Part shown: piece by piece, positions 35,893 to 45,495 of the stretch
Layout of the letters: the number at the start of each line of letters is the position of its first letter
How positions within the stretch are numbered: the first letter of the stretch is position 1
Assembly (NCBI RefSeq): GCF_052327305.1
Contig: NZ_CP182486.1
Span: 2,356,001-2,420,000, forward strand
Source: Sphingobium sp052327305
Lineage (GTDB): Bacteria; Pseudomonadota; Alphaproteobacteria; Sphingomonadales; Sphingomonadaceae
Reading direction: 5' to 3'
DNA length: 64,000 nt
Translations under genes and position numbers: made by a program
Notes under the pieces: model-generated
The model's input: the letters and a program-made list of their open reading frames with translations, nothing else
Database searches by the model: none
Told to the model about the DNA's origin: nothing

Positions 35893-36669
35893 TCAGCCGT
35901 AGCGACCGGTGATATAATCCTTGGTGCGCTCTTCGCGCGGATTGGTGAAGATTTCACCCGTCGGGCCATATTCCACCAGCGTTCCCAAGTGGAAAAATGC
36001 CGTCTTTTGGCTGACGCGAGCGGCCTGCTGCATATTGTGCGTCACGATCACGATCGCGTAATTTCCACGGAGGTCGTGAATGAGTTCCTCGATCTTGGCA
36101 GTGGCGATCGGGTCGAGCGCCGAGCAGGGCTCGTCCATCAGGATGACTTCCGGCTCCACGGCGATCGCCCGTCCGATGCATAGACGCTGCTGCTGGCCGC
36201 CCGAAAGGGCAGTCCCGCTGTCGTGCAGTCGGTCCTTCACTTCATCCCATAGCCCGGCACGCCGCAGCGACTTTTCGACGATCTCGTCCAGCTCTGCCTT
36301 GCCCGGTGCCAGCCCGTGAATGCGCGGGCCATAGGCGACATTTTCGTAGATCGACTTGGGGAAGGGATTGGGCTTCTGAAAAACCATGCCCACGCGGGCG
36401 CGTAGCTGCACCACATCCATGCTGGGCGCATAAATATCCTCGCCGTCGAGCGTGATATTCCCCTCGACGCGGGCACTCGCCACGGTGTCGTTCATGCGGT
36501 TGAGCGTCCGCAGGAAGGTCGACTTGCCGCAGCCCGAGGGGCCGATGAACGCCGTGACGTTCTCCAGATCGACATCGATTGAGACACGGTTGATCGCCTG
36601 CTTGGCGCCGTAGAACACGTTGACGTCCCGTGCGGACATCTTGGTCGTGGTGGTCGTTGCTGAAGGCAT
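35893..36669 (-). CDS. pstB: Phosphate ABC transporter ATP-binding protein PstB
   Basis: About 258 residues: Walker A GPSGCGKSTFLRTLNRMND, Q-loop MVFQKPNPFPKSI, signature LSGGQQQRLC, Walker B VILMDEPCSALDP and H-loop VTHNMQQA. It powers Pst phosphate import at the inner membrane. ATG 36669 lies 8 bp after the pstA stop; GTG 36684, overlapping pstA, is possible. Confidence 0.95.
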   Translation of the reverse strand: MPSATTTTTKMSARDVNVFYGAKQAINRVSIDVDLENVTAFIGPSGCGKSTFLRTLNRMNDTVASARVEGNITLDGEDIYAPSMDVVQLRARVGMVFQKPNPFPKSIYENVAYGPRIHGLAPGKAELDEIVEKSLRRAGLWDEVKDRLHDSGTALSGGQQQRLCIGRAIAVEPEVILMDEPCSALDPIATAKIEELIHDLRGNYAIVIVTHNMQQAARVSQKTAFFHLGTLVEYGPTGEIFTNPREERTKDYITGRYG

Positions 36670-36677
36670 GGGTCGGT

Positions 36678-37973
36678 TTACCACCGTTTCTCGAAGCGGT
36701 TGCGGAGATAGATCGCGATGCCGTTCATCGCGAGGAGAAAGACGAGAAGCACAATGATCGCGGCGGAGGTCTTCTCGATAAAGCCGCGGCCCACCTCGTC
36801 GGACCAGAGGAAGATCTGCACGGGCAGCACAGTGGCTGGGTCACTGATCCCACCGGGCGGCGAAGCAATGAACGCGCGCATGCCGATCATCAGCAGCGGT
36901 GCCGTCTCGCCCAGAGCACGCGCCATGCCGATGATGGTGCCGGTGAGAATGCCGGGGAGCGCCAAAGGCAGGACATGGTGGAAAACGACCTGAATGGGTG
37001 AAGCGCCAATGCCGAGCGCGGCATCGCGGATTGAAGGAGGAACCGCCTTGATTGCGTTGCGCCCCGCAATGACGATCACGGGCATGGTCATCAGCGCCAG
37101 TGTCAGCCCGCCCACCAGCGGCGCCGAGCGCGGCAAGTGCATGAGGTTGAGGAAGATGGCGAGGCCAAGCAGGCCAAAGATGATCGACGGCACGGCAGCT
37201 AGATTGTTGATCGACACCTCGATGACGTCGGTCCAGCGGTTCTTGGGCGCATATTCCTCCAGATAAAGCGCAGCCAGCACGCCGATCGGGAAGGAGAGGA
37301 GCAATGTCACAGCCATTGTGAGCAGCGACCCCTTGAAAGCGCCCCATATGCCGACTTGTGTTGGATTTGTGCCGTCGCTTGCCGTGAGGAAACCGATATT
37401 GAACGCAGTCGACAACGCGCCCTGCGCGCGCAGCTTCTGCGCGGCGTCTTCCGCTTCGGGCGTTCCCGTGCCTTTGGCTGCGACGTCGATCCCCTCGGAC
37501 GCCGGCACGCGGATCGTCGCCTTGCGGGACAGGATTGTGGGATCCGCTATGATCGTGTCTCCCACTGCCCGCGTTGCGCCCGGTCCGATGAGCGAGGCGC
37601 CATCCGCACCGAAGGCGAGTTTTGCCGCCTGATCGATCGCAGGGCCGAGATTTGCGTTGGCGATGACCTGCTGCGGATTACCGACCGCAAGCGAGGCGGG
37701 GTCGATCATCACTGCCGAGCGGGGGAAATCGATCGGTAGATCGACCTGTGTCTGTGTAAATCCCTTGAGGCCGCTCGACATCATTGAGATGAGGAGAAAC
37801 GCCAAGAAGCCGGCAGAGAGCAGAACGGCGCCCAACCCCAGCAGGCGGAAGCGCCTTTCCGAGGCGTAGCGACGCGCAATACGGCGCTGCATGGCATCGG
37901 AACGCCAGTCCGTCGGAACGCGCGGGGTCATGCCGGCTGGCAGCGGCGCGGAGGTGGGAACGAGCCCGCTCAT
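36678..37973 (-). CDS. pstA: Phosphate ABC transporter permease PstA (long form)
   Basis: A 431-residue permease. The C-terminal two thirds is a standard six-helix ABC permease with the EAA loop (AIKAVPPSIRDAALGIGASPIQ). The N-terminal extra ~150 residues include a membrane helix (LLGLGAVLLSAGFLAFLLISM) and a periplasmic stretch; this is the DUF3333-bearing form usual in alphaproteobacteria, against about 296 residues in E. coli. It overlaps pstC by four bases. Confidence 0.93.
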   Translation of the reverse strand: MSGLVPTSAPLPAGMTPRVPTDWRSDAMQRRIARRYASERRFRLLGLGAVLLSAGFLAFLLISMMSSGLKGFTQTQVDLPIDFPRSAVMIDPASLAVGNPQQVIANANLGPAIDQAAKLAFGADGASLIGPGATRAVGDTIIADPTILSRKATIRVPASEGIDVAAKGTGTPEAEDAAQKLRAQGALSTAFNIGFLTASDGTNPTQVGIWGAFKGSLLTMAVTLLLSFPIGVLAALYLEEYAPKNRWTDVIEVSINNLAAVPSIIFGLLGLAIFLNLMHLPRSAPLVGGLTLALMTMPVIVIAGRNAIKAVPPSIRDAALGIGASPIQVVFHHVLPLALPGILTGTIIGMARALGETAPLLMIGMRAFIASPPGGISDPATVLPVQIFLWSDEVGRGFIEKTSAAIIVLLVFLLAMNGIAIYLRNRFEKRW

Positions 37974-39352
37974 TCGTAAGCCTCCCGGTAGCGCTTCACG
38001 ACACGGAGCGCGACAATGTTGAGCAGCAGCGTGACGATGAAGAGCACGAGGCCGAGCGCAAAGGCAGCAAGGGTCTTGGCGCTGTCGAACTCCTGATCGC
38101 CGGTCAGAAGCTGAACGATCTGGGTCGTGACTGTGGTGACGCTGGCAAAGGGATTGAGCGTCAGATTGGCCGCGAGACCGGCTGCCATCACTACGATCAT
38201 CGTCTCGCCGATCGCACGACTGACGGCGAGCAGAACGCCGCCGACAACGCCGGGCAGTGCCGCGGGAATGAGGACGCGGCGGATGGTCTCGCTCGGCGTA
38301 GCGCCCATGGCGAGGCTGCCGTCGCGCATGGCCTGCGGCACGGCAGCGATGCTGTCATCGGCCATGGAAGAGACGAAAGGGATGATCATCACGCCCATGA
38401 CGAGGCCAGCGGCGAGCGCGCTTTCCGATGATGCGCCGGGAATGCCAATGGTCGCCGCAAAGCTGCGCAGCGCTGGTGCCACGGTGAGCGCGGCGAAATA
38501 GCCGTATACTACGGTAGGGACGCCCGCGAGCACCTCCAGCATGGGTTTCATCCACTTGCGCACCTGCGGTCTGGCATATTGCGTGAGGTAGATCGCGCTC
38601 ATCAGTCCGAGCGGGATCGCGACGATCATGGCGATGATCGCGCCAATGAAGATGGTGCCCCAGAAGAGCGGCACTGCGCCGAATGCGTCCTCGTTGCCGT
38701 AGCCGAGCGCCGCCGACTGCGGGCTCCATTTGAGCCCGAACAGGAAGTCGAGCGGGCTTACCATCGAGAAGAAGCGCAGGCTTTCCCAAAGCAGGGAAGC
38801 GACGATGCCCAGCGTCGTGATGATCGCGATGAGCGAAGCGAGAAGCAACGACCACATCACCATGCGCTCGACGCGGGTGCGGGCGGTGAATGCGGGGCTA
38901 ACGCGCGAATAGGCATAAGCCGCACCCGCGAAGGCAAGGATTGCGGCCAGCGCGGCGCCGATCAGGGCGAATTTGCGCGTTGCATTGCGATAGGGCTCGA
39001 CCAGCGGCTCGGATGCGGGGTTGAAGGCGCCAGTCTGCTTGTCCGTCGCGATTGCACGCGCCTCGGAGAGGATGGACGCACGCGAAAAGCTGTCGGCCGG
39101 CAAACCGGCTGCGGCTGGCGACGCAAGCACATCATGGGTGACGAGGCCGGGAGAGACATTCCCCCAAATCGCGAGGAAAATCAGCGCCGGCACCGCTGTC
39201 CACAGCGCGACGTACCAGCCATGCTGGGACGGCCGGCTATTCGTCGCGAGCCGCCCGGCGCTTGCCTGAAGCCGCGTTGCCTTGGCGCGCGAGGCGAGCC
39301 ACGCCACGGCCGCGAGGCCGAGGACGAGCAGCAGGACGATGCTGGTTTTCAT
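37970..39352 (-). CDS. pstC: Phosphate ABC transporter permease PstC (long form)
   Basis: A 460-residue permease, about 140 residues longer than E. coli PstC, with two to three extra N-terminal helices before the core. The core holds the EAA motif (IAAVPQAMRDGSLAMGATPSETI) and a PstC-like LWESLRFF-FLFGLKWSPQ segment. It pairs with PstA to form the phosphate channel. It begins 40 bp after pstS. Confidence 0.93.
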   Translation of the reverse strand: MKTSIVLLLVLGLAAVAWLASRAKATRLQASAGRLATNSRPSQHGWYVALWTAVPALIFLAIWGNVSPGLVTHDVLASPAAAGLPADSFSRASILSEARAIATDKQTGAFNPASEPLVEPYRNATRKFALIGAALAAILAFAGAAYAYSRVSPAFTARTRVERMVMWSLLLASLIAIITTLGIVASLLWESLRFFSMVSPLDFLFGLKWSPQSAALGYGNEDAFGAVPLFWGTIFIGAIIAMIVAIPLGLMSAIYLTQYARPQVRKWMKPMLEVLAGVPTVVYGYFAALTVAPALRSFAATIGIPGASSESALAAGLVMGVMIIPFVSSMADDSIAAVPQAMRDGSLAMGATPSETIRRVLIPAALPGVVGGVLLAVSRAIGETMIVVMAAGLAANLTLNPFASVTTVTTQIVQLLTGDQEFDSAKTLAAFALGLVLFIVTLLLNIVALRVVKRYREAYE

Positions 39353-39392
39353 CGGAGCGCCACTCGGGCCATCGTTGCAATGCTCACCGTTT

Positions 39393-40442
39393 TCACTTCA
39401 GATCGGCGCCGTTAAGTATGGTGAGGTTTGTCACGATTTGGGCGTTGGCCTGCTGCACAGCGTCGGTGGCCGGAACCATGCCACGCTTGGCGAGCGTGCC
39501 GCCGGCGGCCCAGTTCTTGGCGAAGGTCTCCACATAGGCCTTTAGCCCCGGAACCGCTGTGATGTGGGCTTCCTTCACATAGATGTAGAGAGGACGCGCG
39601 CCGGGATATTTGCCTGTGGACACCGTCTCGTAGCTCGCCTCGACACCGTCGAGCGGCACATCCTTCAGCTTGTCGCGATTGGCATCGAGATAGGAAAAGC
39701 CGAACACGCCGATCGCATCGGGGTTGGCGGAGAGCTTCTGGACGATGAGATTGTCATTCTCACCCGCGTCCACATACGCGCCATCCTCGCGGATTTGCGT
39801 GCAGAGCTGCTTGTGCTTCGCCTCGTCGGCTTCCTTGAGCGCCTTCATTGCCGGGTCGCTTTCGCAGCCCTTGGTCAGCACGAGCTCGGCTAGCGAATCG
39901 CGCGTACCGGACGTCGAAGGCGGGCCGAAGACGCTGATCGCAACTGCCGGGAGACTTGGGTCCACATCCTTCCACGTCTTGGCGGTGTTTGGGCCTTTGC
40001 CGAACGGATTGGCGGCGAGCGCCTTGTAAACCGTTGCGGGCGTCAGCTTGAGGCCGGGGCCTTGCTTCGATTCCGCGAAGGCCAGACCATCAACGCCGAT
40101 CTGAACCTCTATGATGTCCTTCACGCCGTTGGCCTGACACTGGTCGAACTCGGCCTTCTTCATCCGGCGCGATGCATCTTCGATGTCTGGATGCTGGCTG
40201 CCGACGCCGGCGCAAAACAGCTTCATGCCCGCACCGGTGCCTGTCGACTCGATGATCGGCGACTTCATGCCGGGATTGGCCTGAACGAAGAGCTCTGCGG
40301 CGGCGGTAGCGAAGGGGAAGACGGTCGAGGAACCGACGGCGCGGATCTGGTCGCGCGCGCCGCCCGCGCCAGTCGAAGCAGGGTCCGAACAGGCGGAGAG
40401 AGCAATGGTCGATACCGCCAGCAGGACGGAAACTCTGAACAT
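39393..40442 (-). CDS. pstS: Phosphate-binding periplasmic protein PstS
   Basis: A 349-residue substrate-binding protein with a lipoprotein-like signal (VSTIALSACSDP), then IRAVGSSTVFPFATAAAELF and the phosphate loop region IIESTGTGAGMKLFCAG, with PPSTSGTRDSLAELVL for the second lobe. It is the SphX/PstS type common in alphaproteobacteria. It is the first gene after the triple PhoB box and is expected to be the most strongly induced gene in low phosphate. Confidence 0.93.
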   Translation of the reverse strand: MFRVSVLLAVSTIALSACSDPASTGAGGARDQIRAVGSSTVFPFATAAAELFVQANPGMKSPIIESTGTGAGMKLFCAGVGSQHPDIEDASRRMKKAEFDQCQANGVKDIIEVQIGVDGLAFAESKQGPGLKLTPATVYKALAANPFGKGPNTAKTWKDVDPSLPAVAISVFGPPSTSGTRDSLAELVLTKGCESDPAMKALKEADEAKHKQLCTQIREDGAYVDAGENDNLIVQKLSANPDAIGVFGFSYLDANRDKLKDVPLDGVEASYETVSTGKYPGARPLYIYVKEAHITAVPGLKAYVETFAKNWAAGGTLAKRGMVPATDAVQQANAQIVTNLTILNGADLK

Positions 40443-40522
40443 GAAAAGTCACTCCCGAGAGAAAGGCTTCGCTCTGCGCCGATCGTTCCGGCTGCGCTTT
40501 AGAGCGGTTTCGGCGCGGCAAT

Positions 40523-40551
40523 GTGACAGTCCGGTTTCAGTTTTGTGACAT
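40523..40551 (-). promoter_or_regulatory. Pho box (three 7-bp PhoB repeats)
   Basis: Read on the minus strand, ATGTCAC-aaaa-CTGAAAC-cgga-CTGTCAC: three 7-mers with exact 4-bp spacers (11-bp period), matching the PhoB repeat CTGTCAT/C. It lies 81-109 bp before pstS and the upstream repeats overlap the last codons of phoR. So pstSCAB-phoU-phoB should have its own PhoB-driven promoter inside the operon. Confidence 0.85.
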
Positions 40552-41781
40552 GAGCTCAGAAAGCTCGGATTCCGCGTAAATCGGGAGATCGATTGTCACG
40601 GTGGTGCCTTTGCCCACCGTACTTGTCAGGTCGAGTCGCCCGCGATGGCGCTCCACAATATGTTTGACGATGGCGAGTCCGAGACCCGTTCCCCCCATGG
40701 CGCGGCTCCGGCCCGAATCAACCCGATAGAAGCGCTCGGTCAGGCGCGGGATATGTTCGGGCGGGATGCCCTCGCCGCGATCGGTCACTGTCAGCCGCAC
40801 CATGTCGCGTTCGGCGCTCGTCAAACTTATCGTGATAGGAGTGCCGGCGGCGCCATATTTAATCGCGTTGCTGACGAGATTATGCAGGAGCTGGCTTATC
40901 TGCGGGCGGTCGCCGCGTACGGGAGGCAGATCGGGCGCGGATATGATTTCGATACCGCGCCCTGCAAAGTCCGTCCGATTGCGAAAGACGTCCGCGACTT
41001 CCTCGGCGAGGAGCGTCAACCCCACGGGGCTGGCCGGCGCGCGATATTTGTCCGCCTCAATGCGCGAAAGCGACATGAGATCGTCGACGAGGCGCTGCAT
41101 ACGTCGCGCTTCGCCGTCCATGATGGAGAGGAAGCGCTCCCGTGTCTTCGCGTCTGCGCCGGCCACGGGATCGCGGAGCGTCTCAATGAAACCGAGGATT
41201 CCGGCAAGCGGCGTGCGCAACTCATGGCTGGCATTGGCGACGAAATCTACGCGCATCCGCTCGGCGGCATGGCGACCGCTCTGGTCGAGCAGCGCGAGCA
41301 ACTTGGTTTCGTTTGCAAGGGGCACGATCCGCATCGACCAGCGCTGCTCGGCGCCGCCAAGGCCCACCATTTCGATAGTTGCGGATACCTCGCGGGTCCG
41401 CTCGCTCAGGATGAGATCCAGCGCCGCCGGGTTGCGAATGGCGAGCCGCACGTCCGCGCCGAGGATATGATTGCCTAATAGCTCAGTCGCAGATGCGTTG
41501 GCTTCGACGATCCGGCCCTGCTCGACGACGAGGATGGGGATAGGAATGCCAGCGATAAGCGCGGCGTTTCGGGCGATCTCTCCCGAAGACCGGGACGCGT
41601 CATCGCTCGGCTCGACACGCTGCGAAATGCGGGAGCGTCCGCTTGTTTCAACCGCCAGCGCCACGGCAATGGCTCCGGCCACCGCGCCCGCGACGGCGGC
41701 ATCCAGACTATGTGTCAGGAGAAGGATGACAACCGCGCCAGCAGCCAGACAGGCGGTCGCGATCCAGGAGCTTCGAGACAT
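40537..41781 (-). CDS. phoR: Phosphate regulon sensor histidine kinase PhoR
   Basis: A 414-residue kinase: two N-terminal helices (about 5-45), a PAS domain (about 75-170, PIPILVVEQGRIVEANASATELLG in parts), the H box FVANASHELRTPLAGILGF with His186, N box LVSNAIKYGAAGTPI, and G boxes DRGEGIPPEHIPRLTERFYRVD and GGTGLGLAIVKHI. It phosphorylates PhoB in low phosphate, restrained through Pst and PhoU. First gene of the phosphate cluster; a lone CTGTCAT half site lies about 95 bp upstream. Confidence 0.94.
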   Translation of the reverse strand: MSRSSWIATACLAAGAVVILLLTHSLDAAVAGAVAGAIAVALAVETSGRSRISQRVEPSDDASRSSGEIARNAALIAGIPIPILVVEQGRIVEANASATELLGNHILGADVRLAIRNPAALDLILSERTREVSATIEMVGLGGAEQRWSMRIVPLANETKLLALLDQSGRHAAERMRVDFVANASHELRTPLAGILGFIETLRDPVAGADAKTRERFLSIMDGEARRMQRLVDDLMSLSRIEADKYRAPASPVGLTLLAEEVADVFRNRTDFAGRGIEIISAPDLPPVRGDRPQISQLLHNLVSNAIKYGAAGTPITISLTSAERDMVRLTVTDRGEGIPPEHIPRLTERFYRVDSGRSRAMGGTGLGLAIVKHIVERHRGRLDLTSTVGKGTTVTIDLPIYAESELSELMSQN

Positions 41782-41887
41782 GCGTACGCGCCTGAGCCAG
41801 TTAGAAATAGTTCTTACCGCCTAGAACATTTTAGGCATGGCCGCGACGGCTTAGGGCGAGATTTGCAACGAATTTATGACAGACGTC

Positions 41888-42202
41888 TCAAGCAGCGTGA
41901 GCGTAAGCCACTTCGGTAATCTCCCCGCGGGTAACCGGCGCGCTCACTTCGGAACTCGGAGCTTCCTCCGCGGGCACGAGCGAATCGCTGACCTTGCGAG
42001 GAAACACGACGCGCGAGATAGCGACGATGGCTCCGATACCGGCATAACTCGCGATCGCCACCACCGGGCTGTAAAGAAGCGGCACCGCGAACGCGACGCG
42101 CAGCCAGTTGGGATTGAAGCCGAAATCCTGACCGATCGCTTCACAAACACCGAAAATCGTGTCGCCACGGGCAAAGAGGTTGTGGGGCTGTGGGTCGGTC
42201 AT
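41888..42202 (-). CDS. PspC domain protein
   Basis: A 104-residue protein with the PspC domain at about 8-70: LFARGDTIFGVCEAIGQDFGF, then one or two hydrophobic helices (VPLLYSPVVAIASYAGIGAIVAI). GAGG lies eight bases before ATG 42202. PspC proteins belong to phage-shock type envelope stress systems; no pspA or pspB is nearby, so a stand-alone role is inferred. Confidence 0.85.
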   Translation of the reverse strand: MTDPQPHNLFARGDTIFGVCEAIGQDFGFNPNWLRVAFAVPLLYSPVVAIASYAGIGAIVAISRVVFPRKVSDSLVPAEEAPSSEVSAPVTRGEITEVAYAHAA

Positions 42203-42389
42203 ATCGTCATCCTCGTTCAGTTGGGCGGCTGATCTGCCTGTTGCGTCCCGAAAAGCACAAGGCGTGCCAACTTGGCGAAAACATGGCTATGCTGGATTTT
42301 TCCCCGGCGGCAGAGACGGTAGTCAATGGCCTGCGCATCACGGATGCCCAACAGTTGGGATAATCCACCATTTAGACGGAGAACCGTCG

Positions 42390-43049
42390 CTAGCGGTCGA
42401 ACAGGTTCCTTGCGAGAGCGGGCAGCGCGTCGAATGAGGACATGACTGCGTCGGCGCGCAGGCTCGACGGGTCGAACGGCTCGCCATAGCCGGAGGTGAA
42501 AAGCACGACGGGGATGCCCAGCGCCTGCGCTGCTCGGGTATCATTGTCGCTGTCGCCCACGAAAAGCGTGGTGCCGCCGCCTGCTCGTTCGATCATTGCC
42601 GCCAGCGGGGCAGGGTCGGGCTTGAGGATGCCCACGCTATCGCCCCCAACAATAGCGACAAAGCGGTCTTGCCAGCCCAGCGCATCGATCAGCAGGCGCG
42701 CAAGTCCTTCTCGTTTGTTGGTGCAGATGGCGAGCCGCGCCCCGGCGGCCACCAACTGGTCGAGCGTCTCCTCGACGCCCGGATAGGGCAAGCTATGGTC
42801 GGCAATATGCGCTGCATAATGGTCGATCAAGTGAGGTAGCAGCGTGTCGACCATCGCTTCGTCGTGACCGGTGTTGCGGAGCGCCCGGAGCAGCGTCAGC
42901 CGAGCCCCGCCCCCCACGAAGCGCTTGATGGTCTCGATGGGGAGCGGAGGAATATCGGCGAGGGACAGGGCGTGGTTGGTGGCGTGGGCGACATCAGCGG
43001 CGGTATCCGCGAGCGTGCCGTCGAGATCGAAACCGACAAGGTCGAACAT
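42390..43049 (-). CDS. gph: Phosphoglycolate phosphatase, HAD family
   Basis: A 219-residue HAD hydrolase: motif I VGFDLDGTLADTAAD (nucleophile Asp8), motif II ICTNK, the Lys of GILKPDPAPL and motif IV FVGDSDNDTRAA. It removes 2-phosphoglycolate, from DNA repair or oxygenase side reactions. The cap domain and length match Gph. It is divergent from glmU, as in many sphingomonads. ATG 43049 is chosen within a longer frame. Confidence 0.88.
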   Translation of the reverse strand: MFDLVGFDLDGTLADTAADVAHATNHALSLADIPPLPIETIKRFVGGGARLTLLRALRNTGHDEAMVDTLLPHLIDHYAAHIADHSLPYPGVEETLDQLVAAGARLAICTNKREGLARLLIDALGWQDRFVAIVGGDSVGILKPDPAPLAAMIERAGGGTTLFVGDSDNDTRAAQALGIPVVLFTSGYGEPFDPSSLRADAVMSSFDALPALARNLFDR

Positions 43050-43142
43050 ATTTTCGCCGGATTGCCTTCTTGATGGGAGAATTCGCGCGAGCCTTGGCGC
43101 CCTGTAGTGGAAACCACAAGCATTTGATGGCAGGACATCGCC

Positions 43143-44525
43143 ATGAACGAGCTTACGAACAGCCATGCAAACGATCGCCCGCTTGCCGTCGTCATCCTAG
43201 CAGCCGGGCAGGGGACACGGATGAAGTCCTCCCTGCACAAGGTGCTCCATCCGGTCGCGGGGCGACCCATGCTGCTGCACCTGCTCGGGACGATCGAGAC
43301 GCTGGCGCCTCAACGGAAAATTGTCGTGGTCGGTGCTGGTCGCGAACAGGTCGAGAGAGCCGTGGCCGGCCATGACGTCGCGGTCGCTGTGCAGGCCGAA
43401 CAACTGGGGACCGGGCACGCCGTGATGCAGGCCAAGGCGGCGCTCGAAGGTTTTGCCGGTGATGTCCTGATCCTTTACGGAGACGTGCCGCTTGTGCGTG
43501 CCGAAACGATGCGCGCCATGCTGGACAGGCTGACGCGAGGCGACGAACCGCGCGCGGTCGTGCTCGGCTTCCGGCCTGAGGACAGCGCGGCTTATGGCCG
43601 CATCATCGCGAACGGCCAAGGCATCATCGAGAAGATGGTGGAATTCAAGGACGCGACCGCCGAGGAGCGCGCCGTCACTCTGTGCAATTCCGGGCTCATG
43701 GCTGTGCGCGCTGCCGATCTCTTCGTGCTGCTTGATGCGATCGGCAACGAAAATGCCGCGGGCGAATATTATCTTCCCGACATCGTGATGCTCCCCGGCG
43801 CCACCAGCGCCGTTGTGGAGACGGCAGCCTGGGAAGTCGCGGGTGTGAACAGCCGAGCGGAATTGGCCAGTGTCGAGGGAAGCTGGCAGGAACGGCGCCG
43901 GGCCCAGGCGATGCGTGACGGCGTCTCTCTCATCGCGCCGGAAACCGTTTGGTTCTCCTTCGACACACAACTGGCCCGCGATGTGACCATCGAGCCGAAC
44001 GTCGTATTCGGTCCCGGAGTGACGGTGGAGGAAGGCGCGGTGGTACACGCCTTCTCGCATATCGAGGGTGCCCACATCGCGAGCGGGGTGTCTGTTGGCC
44101 CATATGCACGCCTGCGGCCCGGCACGGTGCTGGAGACTGGTTCCAAGGTCGGCAATTTCGTGGAAGTGAAGGCAGCGACGATCGGCGAGCGAGCCAAGGT
44201 CAATCATCTGTCCTATATCGGAGATGCCAGCGTCGGCGCGGAGGCGAATATCGGTGCCGGGACCATCACCTGCAATTACGACGGCTTCCTCAAATATCGC
44301 ACCCAGATAGGTCCGGGCGCCTTTATCGGATCGAACAGTGCGCTTGTCGCCCCGGTGACGATCGGCGACAACGCCATCGTCGGTGCAGGCAGCGTCGTCA
44401 CCAGGGACGTATCGGCTGGCGCCCTTGCTCTTGTTCGTCCGCCGCAGGAAGAGAAAGCGGGCTGGGCCAAGCGTTTCCGCGAGCGAATGAAGGCGCGCAA
44501 GGCCGCGGCGTCATCGGCTCACTAA
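43143..44525 (+). CDS. glmU: Bifunctional UDP-N-acetylglucosamine pyrophosphorylase/GlcN-1-P acetyltransferase
   Basis: A 460-residue protein. The uridylyltransferase half opens with VVILAAGQGTRMKSSLHKVL (18-37) and has LYGDVPL; the second half is a left-handed beta helix with FVEVKAATIGERAKVNHLSYIGDA and the acetyltransferase region GAGTITCNYDGFLKYRTQIG. It makes UDP-GlcNAc for peptidoglycan and LPS. Together with glmS at 45496 it forms the local amino-sugar cluster. Confidence 0.96.
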   Translation: MNELTNSHANDRPLAVVILAAGQGTRMKSSLHKVLHPVAGRPMLLHLLGTIETLAPQRKIVVVGAGREQVERAVAGHDVAVAVQAEQLGTGHAVMQAKAALEGFAGDVLILYGDVPLVRAETMRAMLDRLTRGDEPRAVVLGFRPEDSAAYGRIIANGQGIIEKMVEFKDATAEERAVTLCNSGLMAVRAADLFVLLDAIGNENAAGEYYLPDIVMLPGATSAVVETAAWEVAGVNSRAELASVEGSWQERRRAQAMRDGVSLIAPETVWFSFDTQLARDVTIEPNVVFGPGVTVEEGAVVHAFSHIEGAHIASGVSVGPYARLRPGTVLETGSKVGNFVEVKAATIGERAKVNHLSYIGDASVGAEANIGAGTITCNYDGFLKYRTQIGPGAFIGSNSALVAPVTIGDNAIVGAGSVVTRDVSAGALALVRPPQEEKAGWAKRFRERMKARKAAASSAH

Positions 44526-44532
44526 TCGCGCC

Positions 44533-45402
44533 TTGTCTCACTCAGTCGATCGCCCCTACTGCCGCTTTCTTTGGTTTGCGTCTTTGTGCCTCGCAGCCAT
44601 GCTGCTTGTCGTGGGCCTTTTCGCTTGGGGCTATGCGCAGGGCCTGGCCGATCCCGTAATTCATCGCACCGTTTTGTCGATGCGTGGGCTGAGCGGTCCC
44701 GTTCGCATTGCCCTCGTCAGTGACAGTCACATGTCTTACCCCGATATGCCACCCGAGCGGCTGGCGCGCATCGTGCGAATCGTGAATGCGCAGCGGCCCG
44801 ACCTTATTCTGCTGGCGGGCGACTATATTGGCGAAGACAAGCTGTTCACGCGCGCGCCAACTGAAGCTGAGGCTGTCGCGCCCCTGGCTGGCTTGCGCGC
44901 CCCGCTGGGCGTTTATGCCGTGCTGGGCAATCACGACAATGTGACAATGCGCGTTGCACGGCGCGTCATCAGGGCTTTGGAAAGCTCGGGCATTCATGTG
45001 CTGGAGAACGAGATCGCGGATGTCTCCGGCCTTATGGTCGGGGGAGCAAGCCCCTACAGCAGAGGCGCACGTGGCGGCAGCGTTGGAGGACTGATCGAGC
45101 GGTTCGATAGGGTTCAGGCTCCCCGTGTCCTGCTCACTCACAGCCCCGATCTTCTCACCCGTCTGCAGAAAAAGCCGGAACTCCTGCTCACTGGCCACAC
45201 GCATTGCGGGCAGGTGCGTCTGTTCGGCCGGCCGGTCGCCTCCGCGACGCATATTGCGCCTCACCTTTATTGCGGCCGCTACCAGCTTGGCCCGAACGCC
45301 TTTCTCATCGCCAGTGGTGGACTTGGAACGAGCCGCCTTCCGATCCGCTTCTTCACGCCGCCGGATTTCTGGATGATCACCCTCGTTCCCGCGCGCTCCT
45401 GA
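44533..45402 (+). CDS. Membrane-anchored metallophosphoesterase (calcineurin-like)
   Basis: A 289-residue protein with one N-terminal membrane helix and all five metallophosphoesterase motifs: DSHMS, GDYIG, GNHDN, LTHSPD and GHTHCG, so it should bind two metals. The family (YkuE/YaeI type) acts on lipid phosphates or nucleotides; the substrate is unknown. The start is set at TTG 44533 without a clear ribosome site and is uncertain. It sits between glmU and glmS. Confidence 0.85.
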   Translation: MSHSVDRPYCRFLWFASLCLAAMLLVVGLFAWGYAQGLADPVIHRTVLSMRGLSGPVRIALVSDSHMSYPDMPPERLARIVRIVNAQRPDLILLAGDYIGEDKLFTRAPTEAEAVAPLAGLRAPLGVYAVLGNHDNVTMRVARRVIRALESSGIHVLENEIADVSGLMVGGASPYSRGARGGSVGGLIERFDRVQAPRVLLTHSPDLLTRLQKKPELLLTGHTHCGQVRLFGRPVASATHIAPHLYCGRYQLGPNAFLIASGGLGTSRLPIRFFTPPDFWMITLVPARS

Positions 45403-45495
45403 GATCAAGCGTCGTGCGGTGCGATTGCTTCGACCATATCAAGGCAATATGTCGCAAGTCTCATTCCATCTCCTCCAGCGAAAGACTGAATCAGC

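Noticed and set aside
41876..41882. CTGTCAT half Pho box upstream of phoR
   Set aside because: The second repeat at 11-bp spacing (TCGTTGC) matches poorly, so not called as a Pho box.
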